A stretch of DNA of 11,272 bases, taken from NCBI RefSeq assembly GCF_000599865.1, contig NZ_JHAC01000035.1, forward strand, positions 1 to 11,272. The letters run 5' to 3'. Numbering within the stretch: the first letter of the stretch is position 1; every line of letters begins with the position of its first letter. This document shows, one piece after another, positions 1-6,956 of the stretch. Origin of the DNA: Deinococcus phoenicis. Lineage in GTDB: Bacteria; Deinococcota; Deinococci; Deinococcales; Deinococcaceae. The notes under the pieces are model-generated. The model did no database searches. It worked only from the letters and a program-made list of their open reading frames with translations, and had not been told where the DNA came from. The translations under genes were made by a program, and so were the position numbers.

Positions 1-28
1 GCGAGTTCGAATCTCGTCTCCCGCTCCA
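1..28 (+). tRNA. 3' end of a tRNA, probably tRNA-Gly(GCC)
   Basis: Only the T arm, the 3' acceptor strand and the encoded CCA are inside the window. The T stem is gcgag (1-5) paired with ctcgt (13-17), closed by a G-T pair, around the loop ttcgaat (6-12). The acceptor 3' strand is ctcccgc (18-24), then discriminator T25 and CCA (26-28). A 5' acceptor of GCGGGAG, a T discriminator and this T arm closely match bacterial tRNA-Gly(GCC) as I remember it from E. coli. The anticodon is outside the window, so the isotype is inferred; that it is a tRNA is nearly certain. Confidence 0.9.
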
Positions 29-32
29 CTTC

Positions 33-66
33 CCCCCACCTTCTCAGAAGGTGGGGGCTTTTCTTT
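33..66 (+). terminator. Rho-independent terminator of the tRNA transcript
   Basis: An 11-bp perfect stem (33-43 with 47-57, five C-G pairs then ACCTTC/GAAGGT) closes a 3-nt TCA loop. It is followed by cttttcttt, a run of mostly T. It sits five bases after the tRNA CCA end. On the minus strand the hairpin is not followed by T, so it should terminate only the plus-strand tRNA transcript and not the PPK2 gene that ends at 73. Confidence 0.88.
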
Positions 67-72
67 GGCTCA

Positions 73-873
73 TCACTCGATTTTGAGGGTGGCCGCATCA
101 AAAGGAGCGACCGGATATTGCGGATTCATCTCCTCCAGCGTGTTCACCAGAATCTGGCTGACCAGCAGATTGCGAAACCATTTCCGGTCGGCGGGGATCA
201 CGTACCAGGGCGCGGCGGCTGTGCTGGTGGTCAGGGCGTCCTCGTAGGCGGCGGTGTAGTCGTCCCAATGGGCACGTTCTTCCAGGTCGCCGGGGTTGAA
301 TTTCCAATGTTTGCTGGGGTCGTCCAGGCGGGCCTGGAGACGCTCCTTCTGCTCTTCCCGGCTGATGTGAAGGTAGAACTTCACGATCCGGGTGCCCGAA
401 TCGGTCAGCAGGGACTCGAAGGCCCGGATATGTTGCAGGCGGCGTTCGGCCAGCTGCTTGTCGATCAGGCCGTGAACGCGGGTCACCAGAATGTCCTCGT
501 ACTGGCTGCGGTTAAAGACGCCGATCATGCCGAGGCGGGGCGCACGGGCGTGGACACGCCACAGGAAGTCGTGGGCGCGTTCCTCCTCGCTCGGCACCTT
601 GAAGTTGCTGATCTGCACGCCATTCGGGTTGAAGGCCCCGATCACCTTCTTGACGGTCCCGTCCTTCCCACCGGCGTCGCGGGCCTGCAACACGATCAAA
701 AGCGCCTGCTGTCCCTCGGCGTAGAGGCGCTCCTGAAGATCAGCGAGGCGGGTCTGAAGGCCGGGCAGGAGCGCCTCACCCTCCTGTTTGCTGAGGCCGC
801 CATGGTCGTCGGTGTTCCAGTCGCTGAGCTGAACGGCGCGATCCGGGCGAACACGGTAGGGGTCGGGGTTCAT
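73..873 (-). CDS. ppk2: Polyphosphate:nucleotide phosphotransferase, PPK2 family (class III-like)
   Basis: A 266-residue soluble PPK2-family kinase, which transfers phosphate between polyphosphate and AMP/ADP or other nucleotides in the cytosol. Seen: a Walker A-like loop QARDAGGKDG (residues 63-72), the Walker B segment GVFNRSQYEDILV (118-130), KHWKFNPGDL (188-197), and the C-terminal DALTTSTAAAPWYVIPADRK (212-231). Length and motifs fit the one-domain class III enzymes of Deinococcus and Meiothermus, which can phosphorylate both AMP and ADP; the class is judged from memory of those sequences. The ATG at 873 is preferred because family members begin at about this point and a TANNNT box lies 5 bases upstream. 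An in-frame GTG at 888 would add five residues. It lies 24 bases downstream of the Re-citrate-synthase-like gene on the same strand, so co-transcription is possible. Confidence 0.95.
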   Translation of the reverse strand: MNPDPYRVRPDRAVQLSDWNTDDHGGLSKQEGEALLPGLQTRLADLQERLYAEGQQALLIVLQARDAGGKDGTVKKVIGAFNPNGVQISNFKVPSEEERAHDFLWRVHARAPRLGMIGVFNRSQYEDILVTRVHGLIDKQLAERRLQHIRAFESLLTDSGTRIVKFYLHISREEQKERLQARLDDPSKHWKFNPGDLEERAHWDDYTAAYEDALTTSTAAAPWYVIPADRKWFRNLLVSQILVNTLEEMNPQYPVAPFDAATLKIE

Positions 874-878
874 GGCAG

Positions 879-884
879 AGGCTA
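879..884 (-). promoter_or_regulatory. Possible -10 (TANNNT) for leaderless ppk2 transcript
   Basis: Read on the minus strand, TAGCCT lies 5 bases before the ATG at 873, the spacing seen for leaderless Deinococcus promoters. No convincing -35 is visible at 17 bases; that position falls inside the 3' end of the upstream gene. An alternative is that ppk2 is only read through from that gene. A weak Shine-Dalgarno-like GAAAGG sits too close to the alternative GTG at 888. Confidence 0.4.
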
Positions 885-897
885 ACACGCCTTTCTC

Positions 898-2208
898 TCA
901 CACCAGGGCGCGGGCGCGTTCTTCCACCTCCTCCCACTCGACGGCTGTCTGGCGACCCGCATCGAACTGGGCGGTGAGGTCGTTGTGCAGGGCGTGCAGA
1001 CCGGGATGCTCCTTGCCCAGTTCGGTGCCCGTATGCTGCTTGATCAGGAAGATCAGCCCGGCCAGGCCGCTGTCCTTGGTGAGGCTGAGGTCGAGGGGCC
1101 GTCCGAGCAGATGGGGCACATCGAAGGGCGCGTACATGGGCCAGAACTTGTTCAGCCCGTCGGCGTGAATGCCGGCGCGGGTGCGGTGCGCGTCGCGGCC
1201 ATAGAGCGGGTACTTGGCCGGAACGCCTTGCCCGAGGCGGTCATACAGGTCGGCCAGAGCGTTCAGCGCCAGGTAATCGGGCTGGCCGGGCAGGAGCTTC
1301 AGGCCGATCAGGTGGAGCAAGACGCCCTCCAGGGGGGCATTGCCCGTGCGCTCCCCCTTGCCCAGCAAGGTGCCGTTGATGGCGGCGCAGCCGGCCAGGA
1401 CGGCGGCCAGGCAGTTGGCGACCACCAGATGCGTGTCGTTGTGGGGGTGGAATTCCAGCCGCTCGCCGGGCACACCGGCGGCGCGCAGTTCGCGGATCAT
1501 GCCGGGCACACTGCGCGGCCAGGCCACACCTTCCAGGGGCAGGCCGACGCCCACCGTGTCGCAGACGCGGAACTTGGGGGCCTGCGCCTCGGCGTAGGGC
1601 GCGGCCAGGTCCTGCACGGCGGCCACGAACGGCAGGATGAACTCACGGGGCGCGCGGGTGGCGTCTTCCAGGTGCAGGCGGGGACAGAGTCCGGCGTCGA
1701 GCACGGCCTGCACGGCGTCCAGATAGGTCCGCGCCGCCTGGGCACGGCCGCCCGGGGTGAACTTGTGGAAGGTGTGGTAGTCGCTGGCGCTGGCGAGCAT
1801 CCCCGTCTCGTGGACGCCCAGACCCGCCACCAGGTCGGCATCCTTGCGGGTCGCGCGAATCCAGGTGGTCGGCTCGACGGGATGCCCGGACCGCCAGCGC
1901 TCCAGCGCGCCTTCCAGCATTACGCGGTCGGCGGGGCGGTACACGAAGAACTCGGCCTGCCGAATCGCCCCCGAGGTGCCGGTAAAGGCCCCCATCAGGT
2001 CGTAGATCGCGAGGCCATCCGCCGCCGTGAGGGGCAGGCCGCCTTGCTGCCCGTCGCGGTGGGTGGTTTCGGTGGTCCAGGCGACAGGCGGAAGGGTGGC
2101 GGGCCTGCTCCCCGGCGCCCAGACCACCTGCGGAAAGTCGTGCGGGGGGAAGGCGTCCGGGAACAGCTCGGCCTGCGGCACATCGGTCACGGAGAGGGCA
2201 GGGGTCAT
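898..2208 (-). CDS. DRE-TIM condensing enzyme, Re-citrate synthase / isopropylmalate synthase-like
   Basis: A 436-residue member of the HMGL-like (DRE-TIM metallolyase) superfamily, which joins an acyl-CoA to a 2-oxo acid in a Claisen-type condensation. Seen: the first-strand signature TTETTHRDGQQGG (45-57, equivalent to DTTLRDGxQ), LHLEDATRA (178-186), CDTVGVGLP (216-224), the metal-binding FHPHND (253-258), AAINGTLLGKGERTGNAPLE (275-294), and RAGIHADGL (344-352). From memory, THRDGQQGG, SDYHTFHK, the HLEDATR stretch, INGTLLGKGERTGNAPLE and TKDSGLAG resemble the Re-citrate synthase clade (Clostridium kluyveri, Dehalococcoides), a group often mislabelled isopropylmalate or homocitrate synthase. 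The real substrate is unproven. No C-terminal leucine-regulatory domain is present, so it is unlikely to be a standard LeuA. ATG 2208 is chosen over an upstream GTG-type start at 2349, which would run back across the divergent promoter and gene. A leaderless-type promoter precedes 2208. Confidence 0.88.
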   Translation of the reverse strand: MTPALSVTDVPQAELFPDAFPPHDFPQVVWAPGSRPATLPPVAWTTETTHRDGQQGGLPLTAADGLAIYDLMGAFTGTSGAIRQAEFFVYRPADRVMLEGALERWRSGHPVEPTTWIRATRKDADLVAGLGVHETGMLASASDYHTFHKFTPGGRAQAARTYLDAVQAVLDAGLCPRLHLEDATRAPREFILPFVAAVQDLAAPYAEAQAPKFRVCDTVGVGLPLEGVAWPRSVPGMIRELRAAGVPGERLEFHPHNDTHLVVANCLAAVLAGCAAINGTLLGKGERTGNAPLEGVLLHLIGLKLLPGQPDYLALNALADLYDRLGQGVPAKYPLYGRDAHRTRAGIHADGLNKFWPMYAPFDVPHLLGRPLDLSLTKDSGLAGLIFLIKQHTGTELGKEHPGLHALHNDLTAQFDAGRQTAVEWEEVEERARALV

Positions 2209-2214
2209 GGCTGC

Positions 2215-2243
2215 ACGGTAGCCCTGCCCGTGAGGGTCGTCAA
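2215..2243 (-). promoter_or_regulatory. Leaderless-type promoter of the Re-citrate-synthase-like gene
   Basis: On the minus strand TTGACG (2238-2243) and TACCGT (2215-2220) are separated by exactly 17 bases. The -10 lies 6 bases before the ATG at 2208, so transcription would begin at or next to the A of the start codon. No Shine-Dalgarno precedes this ATG, in keeping with a leaderless message. The -35 overlaps the inverted repeats at 2241-2261. Confidence 0.6.
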
Positions 2244-2261
2244 TCTTGATTGCTGGATCAA
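2241..2261. promoter_or_regulatory. Overlapping inverted repeats, candidate operator between the divergent genes
   Basis: Two inverted repeats overlap. CAATC-tt-GATTG occupies 2241-2252, and TTGAT-tgctgg-ATCAA occupies 2246-2261. They are the most AT-rich bases of the 70-base intergenic region. They touch the -35 of the minus-strand gene and sit just upstream of the -10 of the plus-strand gene, so one bound protein could control both. The nearest candidate regulator is the HTH domain of the adjacent citrate synthase fusion, or another dimeric regulator; the binding protein is inference. Confidence 0.5.
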
Positions 2262-2264
2262 TGT

Positions 2265-2270
2265 TAGTCT
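2265..2270 (+). promoter_or_regulatory. Possible -10 (TANNNT) of the HTH-citrate synthase gene
   Basis: TAGTCT lies 8 bases before the ATG at 2279. No good -35 hexamer is present at 16 to 18 bases, which would suit a promoter needing an activator or a non-standard spacer. A GGA at 2271-2273 could serve as a weak Shine-Dalgarno for the same ATG, so leaderless and leadered readings are both open. Confidence 0.4.
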
Positions 2271-2278
2271 GGAAAAAG

Positions 2279-3502
2279 ATGCCCTCTGGACCTGCCCGCA
2301 CCCTGAGCACCCCCGAGGCGACGGCGCTGCTCGGCGTCAAGCCCGCCACGCTTTATGCCTATGTGTCGCGTGGGCTGATCCGCAGCGAACCCGGTCCGGC
2401 CGGCACCCGTGAGCGGCGCTACCACGCGGAGGATGTGCAGGAGCTGATGCGGCGCCAGGGGGTGAGGCGCAACCCGGAAGCCGCCGCCGAGGAGGCGGTG
2501 CAGGGTGCCCTGGCCTGGGGGCTGCCCGTGCTGGACAGCGCCCTGACCCATATCGCGGACGGTCGGCTGAGTTACCGGGGACGAGAAGTGACGCGGTTGG
2601 CCGAAACCGCGACGGTCGAGGAAGTCGCTGCCCTGCTGTGGACGGGGGACGCAGGGGGCTGGACGCGGCTGCCCCTGCGTGCCCGGCTGACGCTTGCGCC
2701 GCTGCCCCGCGCGGACACCCCGCTGGAGGCCCTGGGCTTCGCGCTCGTTCACGCGGGGGCACACGATCTGGCCGCGCTGGATACCCGGCCAGCGGCCCTG
2801 CCCGCCGGTGCGGCCCGCGTGCTGAGCCTGCTGTACGGCACGCTGGAGCGGCAGGAGGGGGTGCCCCCGGCTCCCGACCTGCCGCTGCACGCGCGGCTCG
2901 CCCGCGCCTGGGGCGTGGACGCGGCTGGGGCTGAGCTGCTGCGCCGCGCGCTGGTGCTGCTCGCCGACCATGAACTCAACGTCAGCGCGTTCACGGCGCG
3001 GGTGGCGGCGGGGGGAGGAGCCAGCCTGCACCACACCGCCCTCGCGGCGTTGGGCGCGGTGCAGGGCACGCAGCACGGTCTGGCGAGTGCGGCCGCCCAC
3101 GACCTCTTGCAGCGGGCGCTGGACAGCGGTCCCCAGCTTGCCCTGCGGGAAGCCACGCGCCGCCATGCCCACCCCCCCGGCTTCGGGCACCCCCTCTATC
3201 CGGTGGGCGACCCGCGTGGCCGTGCCCTGCTGGCCGCGCTACAGGCGGCCCGGCCTGAGGCCCCCGCCGTGCGGGCGGCTTTTGCGCTCGTGGACCGGAT
3301 GCGCGGGGAGACGGGCGAGGCCCCGAACGTCGATCTGGCCCTGGCCGCCCTGGCGCGGACGCTGGGCCGGGGCGCGCAGGACGCCGTCACCCTGTTCGTA
3401 CTGGGCCGCACTTCCGGCTGGCTGGCCCACGCCATCGAGGCGCGGACCGGGGGGCAGTTCATTCGGCCCCGGGCGCGGTACGTGGGCCGGTCGGAGGAGT
3501 GA
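2279..3502 (+). CDS. HTH-domain/citrate synthase fusion protein
   Basis: A 407-residue fusion of an N-terminal MerR/excisionase-type winged HTH (residues 8-64, with LSTPEATALLGVKPATLYAY and a wing GTRERRYHAEDV) to a citrate synthase fold (about 82-407). Catalytic positions of Si-citrate synthase are all present: DHE (H231), QHGLAS (H266, equivalent to pig H274), GFGHP (H304, equivalent to H320), DPR (311-313) and NVD (D352, equivalent to D375). The C-terminal RPRARYVG (397-404) is typical of bacterial citrate synthases. The domain may therefore condense acetyl- or propionyl-CoA with oxaloacetate, or may only sense ligands. ATG 2279 is chosen because it is next to the HTH; TTG 2246 and ATG 2261 are in frame but lie within the candidate operator. 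The family is known in bacteria as HTH-type citrate synthase; its physiological role is poorly defined. Divergent from the Re-citrate-synthase-like gene. Confidence 0.93.
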   Translation: MPSGPARTLSTPEATALLGVKPATLYAYVSRGLIRSEPGPAGTRERRYHAEDVQELMRRQGVRRNPEAAAEEAVQGALAWGLPVLDSALTHIADGRLSYRGREVTRLAETATVEEVAALLWTGDAGGWTRLPLRARLTLAPLPRADTPLEALGFALVHAGAHDLAALDTRPAALPAGAARVLSLLYGTLERQEGVPPAPDLPLHARLARAWGVDAAGAELLRRALVLLADHELNVSAFTARVAAGGGASLHHTALAALGAVQGTQHGLASAAAHDLLQRALDSGPQLALREATRRHAHPPGFGHPLYPVGDPRGRALLAALQAARPEAPAVRAAFALVDRMRGETGEAPNVDLALAALARTLGRGAQDAVTLFVLGRTSGWLAHAIEARTGGQFIRPRARYVGRSEE

Positions 3503-3520
3503 AGTGAGGGCCTGAGGCGC

Positions 3521-3548
3521 GCGGCAGGGGGGTCCCGCCCTACGCCGC
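3521..3548. terminator. Possible hairpin between convergent genes
   Basis: GCGGC (3521-3525) pairs with GCCGC (3544-3548), and GGG (3527-3529) can pair with CCC (3538-3540), leaving an imperfect stem. It lies between the stop of the HTH-citrate synthase (3502) and the convergent MFS gene and runs over the MFS stop codon. There is no T tract on either side, so it is weak as an intrinsic terminator. In sequence this GC-rich, such pairing can arise by chance. Confidence 0.2.
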
Positions 3549-4736
3549 CTCTGCCCGGCGCTTGGCCCGTGCCAGCGCGAAGGCGCGTCCACCCAGCAGC
3601 GCCACCAGCACGGCCCCGGCCAGCGCGACGCCCAGCGCGGCGGGCAGCCCGACGTGTCCCGCGATGAAGCCGATCAAGGGAGGACCGAGCAGGAATCCGG
3701 CGTAGCCGATGGTGGCGACCTGGGCGATCCCCCGACCGGCAAGAGCGTGCCCGGCGGCCCCGTACAGCACGGGCACCACGTTGCTGAGGCCCAGCCCCGA
3801 CAGCGCAAAGCCCAGCGTGGCGGGCAGCGGGTCCCGCACCAGCAGCGCGAGGCCCAGCCCCAGGGCGGTCAGCAGCGCCCCGCCGCGCACGGTCACCTCG
3901 TCGCCCAGGCGGGTGCGGACGCGGTCACCGAACCAGCGGCCCAGGGTCATGGCGGCCACGAAGGCGGTGTAGCCCAGCCCCACGCTGCCGCCCGCCGCGT
4001 GCAGCACGTCGCGGAAGTACAGGGCCGCCCAGTCGTAATTGGCCCCCTCCGCCAGCATCCCCAGGAAGCACAGGCCGCCCAGCAGCAGCACGGCGGGGCT
4101 GAGGGGCGCACGGGCCCTCGGAGCCGCCTCCTCCGCCTCTGGCCTCGCGGCAGGCGGGTCGGGCAGCAGCTGGCGGCCCGCGATCAGCCCGGTCAGGGTG
4201 GTCACGCCCACGACCAGCCCCACGTGTGCCAGCACCGGCACCCGGCCCAGCAACGCCGCCCCCAGCAGCGCCCCCAGCACCCCGCCCAGGCTGAAGTAGG
4301 CATGTAGGCGGCTGAGGATGGGCCGTTTCAGCGCCTGTTCCACCGTGACGCCCTGCGCGTTCATGGCGACGTCCAGAACGCCGTTGATGGCCCCCAGCAG
4401 CGCCAGCGCCAGCATCAGGGTGAGCAGGTCCGGCATCAGGAACGGCAGGGCGAGGGCCAGCATGCACGCCACCACCGCGGCCCGCGTGACCCGGTCGCTG
4501 CCGAAGCGGGCCGTCCACCCCCCCGTGAGCGGCATGCTGAACAGAGCGCCCAGGCCCACCGCCAGCAGCGCCAGCCCGACCTGCGTCTCGTTCAGCCCCA
4601 GCCGGTCGCGCACGCTGGGAATCAGGACGGCCCAGGTGGCGAACAGGGCACCATTGACCAGAAAGATGGCGCTCACGGCGTGGCGGGCCTGGTCTGCCCG
4701 CCGGGACGGCGAAAGGGACTGCGCGGTATCGGTCAT
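3540..4736 (-). CDS. MFS transporter, YbjJ-like
   Basis: A 398-residue integral membrane transporter of the major facilitator superfamily, with about 12 hydrophobic segments. They fall in two halves joined by an Ala/Pro/Glu-rich cytoplasmic loop (about 198-214). Seen: the loop 2-3 motif GGWTARFGSDRVTR (72-85; a variant of GxLaDrxGrkxxl), LGAINGVLDVAMNAQGVTVE (114-133) and SRLHAYFSLGG (142-152). The last two recall the E. coli YbjJ group, whose substrate is not firmly known. The ATG at 4736 has neither a Shine-Dalgarno nor a nearby TANNNT. The gene is divergent from a LacI-family gene, and a LacI-type operator lies 38 bases upstream of its start. Repression by that protein, and a sugar or sugar-derived substrate, are the natural inferences. 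Confidence 0.9.
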   Translation of the reverse strand: MTDTAQSLSPSRRADQARHAVSAIFLVNGALFATWAVLIPSVRDRLGLNETQVGLALLAVGLGALFSMPLTGGWTARFGSDRVTRAAVVACMLALALPFLMPDLLTLMLALALLGAINGVLDVAMNAQGVTVEQALKRPILSRLHAYFSLGGVLGALLGAALLGRVPVLAHVGLVVGVTTLTGLIAGRQLLPDPPAARPEAEEAAPRARAPLSPAVLLLGGLCFLGMLAEGANYDWAALYFRDVLHAAGGSVGLGYTAFVAAMTLGRWFGDRVRTRLGDEVTVRGGALLTALGLGLALLVRDPLPATLGFALSGLGLSNVVPVLYGAAGHALAGRGIAQVATIGYAGFLLGPPLIGFIAGHVGLPAALGVALAGAVLVALLGGRAFALARAKRRAEAA

Positions 4737-4773
4737 GGCCGGGAAACCTCGGGAAAAGGAGAAGCAAGGCGGA

Positions 4774-4789
4774 TCTGAAACGATTCAGA
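4774..4789. promoter_or_regulatory. LacI-family operator between MFS gene and lacI-type regulator
   Basis: The 16 bases TCTGAAACGATTCAGA form a palindrome with perfect 6-bp arms TCTGAA/TTCAGA around a central ACGA. The central CG and A/T-flanked arms are the usual design of LacI/GalR-family operators, in which a hinge-helix leucine wedges into the central CG step. The site overlaps the proposed -35 of the adjacent LacI-type gene and lies just upstream of the MFS gene. It could therefore autoregulate the repressor and control the transporter. Confidence 0.8.
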
Positions 4790-4811
4790 CATGCGGAACA
4801 TACGCTAGCAT
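4784..4811 (+). promoter_or_regulatory. Leaderless-type promoter of the LacI-family gene
   Basis: TTCAGA (4784-4789, four of six matches to TTGACA) and TAGCAT (4806-4811) are 16 bases apart. TAGCAT ends 6 bases before ATG 4818, which has no Shine-Dalgarno. The -35 is the right arm of the operator, so binding of the repressor would block its own transcription. Confidence 0.55.
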
Positions 4812-4817
4812 CTCCCC

Positions 4818-5873
4818 ATGCCCCCCGCCAAGCCGCCCGCCCGCCGCGTCACCCTGCGTGACGTGGCTGCCCGGCTGGGCGTGTCGCCCGCGACCGTGAG
4901 CAACGCCTACAACCGGCCCGACCAGCTTTCGCCCGAGTTGCGGGACCGGGTGCTGGGCGCGGCGCGCGACCTGGGCTACAGCGGCCCGGACCCGTTGGCC
5001 CGCAGCCTGCGCCGGGGCCGGACCGGGGTGATTGGGGTGGTGTACGACGCGCCGCTGGACTACGCCTTCGCGGACCCCGCCGCCGCGCTGTTTCTGGGCA
5101 GCGTGGCGCAGACCCTCCAGGGGGCGGGGCTGAATCTGCTGCTGCTCTCCTGCGTTCAGGACACCGCACCCGTCCGCACCGCCAGCGTGGACGGTCTGAT
5201 CGTGTCCTGTTCCGCCGAGGGCAGCGAGCTGCTGCGCGCCGTGCTGGCACGGCAGTTGCCGACCGTTCTGGTCGAGCAGAACGCCCAGCCGGGCACCGCC
5301 AGCGTCACCCTGGACGACCTGACCGGCGCGCGCGAGGCCGCCGCCCACCTGCACGCCCTGGGCCACCGCGAGATCGGGGTGCTGACGCTGGAAGTCGGGC
5401 CGGGCCGTGCGGGAGGACCGTTCACGCTGGAGGCGGCCGGACAGATCGCCTACCGGACCACCGCCCGCCGTCTCCAGGGGTACCGTGCCGGGGCGCCGGG
5501 GGCCACGCTGCACCTGACCGCCACGGGTCTCAACACCCCGCAGGAGGGCGAGGCCCGCGCCCTGGAACTGCTGCGCGCCCAGCCGCAACTCACCGCCCTG
5601 CTGTGTATGAGCGACGTGCTGGCCCAGGGGGCGCTGCGCGCCGCGCACAGGCTGGGTCTGCGGGTGCCCCAGGACCTCAGCCTGATCGGCTTCGACGACC
5701 TGCCCAGCAGCGCGGCGCTGGACCTGTCCTCCGTCTGGCAGCCCACCGCCGAGAAAGGCGAGCGGGTCGGGCTGGCCCTCCGCGCGTTGCTGGACGGCCA
5801 GCGGCCCCCGGATGTGGACTTGCCCACCCGCCTGGTCGTGCGGGGCAGCGCCGCCGCGCCGCGTCTGGACTGA
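4818..5873 (+). CDS. LacI/GalR-family transcriptional regulator
   Basis: A 351-residue LacI-family repressor. The N-terminal HTH is VTLRDVAARLGVSPATVSNA (11-30), followed by the usual NRPDQLSPELRDRV and the hinge helix PLARSLRRGRTG (59-70), whose L64 is the residue expected to intercalate into the operator. The rest is a periplasmic-binding-protein-like effector domain with DGLIVSCS, HLHALGHREIGVLTL, LLCMSDVLAQGALRAAHRLG and DLSLIGFDD, all standard positions. The effector is not readable from sequence. The divergent MFS gene and the LacI-type operator between them make that transporter the most likely target. galE starts 80 bases downstream on the same strand behind its own promoter-like box and could also belong to the regulon. 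Confidence 0.95.
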   Translation: MPPAKPPARRVTLRDVAARLGVSPATVSNAYNRPDQLSPELRDRVLGAARDLGYSGPDPLARSLRRGRTGVIGVVYDAPLDYAFADPAAALFLGSVAQTLQGAGLNLLLLSCVQDTAPVRTASVDGLIVSCSAEGSELLRAVLARQLPTVLVEQNAQPGTASVTLDDLTGAREAAAHLHALGHREIGVLTLEVGPGRAGGPFTLEAAGQIAYRTTARRLQGYRAGAPGATLHLTATGLNTPQEGEARALELLRAQPQLTALLCMSDVLAQGALRAAHRLGLRVPQDLSLIGFDDLPSSAALDLSSVWQPTAEKGERVGLALRALLDGQRPPDVDLPTRLVVRGSAAAPRLD

Positions 5874-5884
5874 CCTTCCGGGCT

Positions 5885-5922
5885 GACTGTCTGAGCCAAC
5901 TGTCCGGGCCGACTGTCCGGCC
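5885..5922 (+). repeat. Three tandem 12-13 bp repeats (ACTGTC core) upstream of galE
   Basis: GACTGTCTGAGCC (5885-5897), AACTGTCCGGGCC (5898-5910) and GACTGTCCGGCC (5911-5922) are head-to-tail copies sharing ACTGTC. A partial fourth copy, GACTGACC, straddles the stop codon of the LacI-type gene at 5868. The array ends 19 bases before the -10 box of galE, so it lies about 32 to 69 bases upstream of a leaderless start, where activator sites usually are. Confidence 0.7.
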
Positions 5923-5941
5923 CTCCCCAGTTCCGGCGGCT

Positions 5942-5947
5942 TATCCT
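5942..5947 (+). promoter_or_regulatory. Possible -10 (TANNNT) for leaderless galE transcript
   Basis: TATCCT ends 6 bases before ATG 5954 and there is no Shine-Dalgarno. The hexamer 17 bases upstream (GGCCCT) does not resemble a -35. Either an activator acting at the tandem repeats is needed, or galE is partly read through from the LacI-type gene. Confidence 0.45.
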
Positions 5948-5953
5948 GGGTGC

Positions 5954-6946
<993 letters not shown>

Positions 6947-6956
6947 GCGGCGCAGG

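Noticed and set aside
118..885. 255-codon plus-strand open frame opposite PPK2
   Set aside because: The minus-strand PPK2 has complete kinase motifs; the antisense product is compositionally odd and has none.
2209..2349. Longer N terminus for the DRE-TIM gene from 2349
   Set aside because: The extra residues would be encoded across the divergent promoters and the start of the HTH gene, show no conserved features, and ATG 2208 has a well-spaced promoter for leaderless expression.
985..2412. 475-codon plus-strand open frame opposite the DRE-TIM gene
   Set aside because: It is Gly/Gln/Val-rich low-information translation with no motifs, exactly antisense to a gene with clear family signatures and crossing the divergent promoter region. 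Such frames are expected in high-GC DNA.
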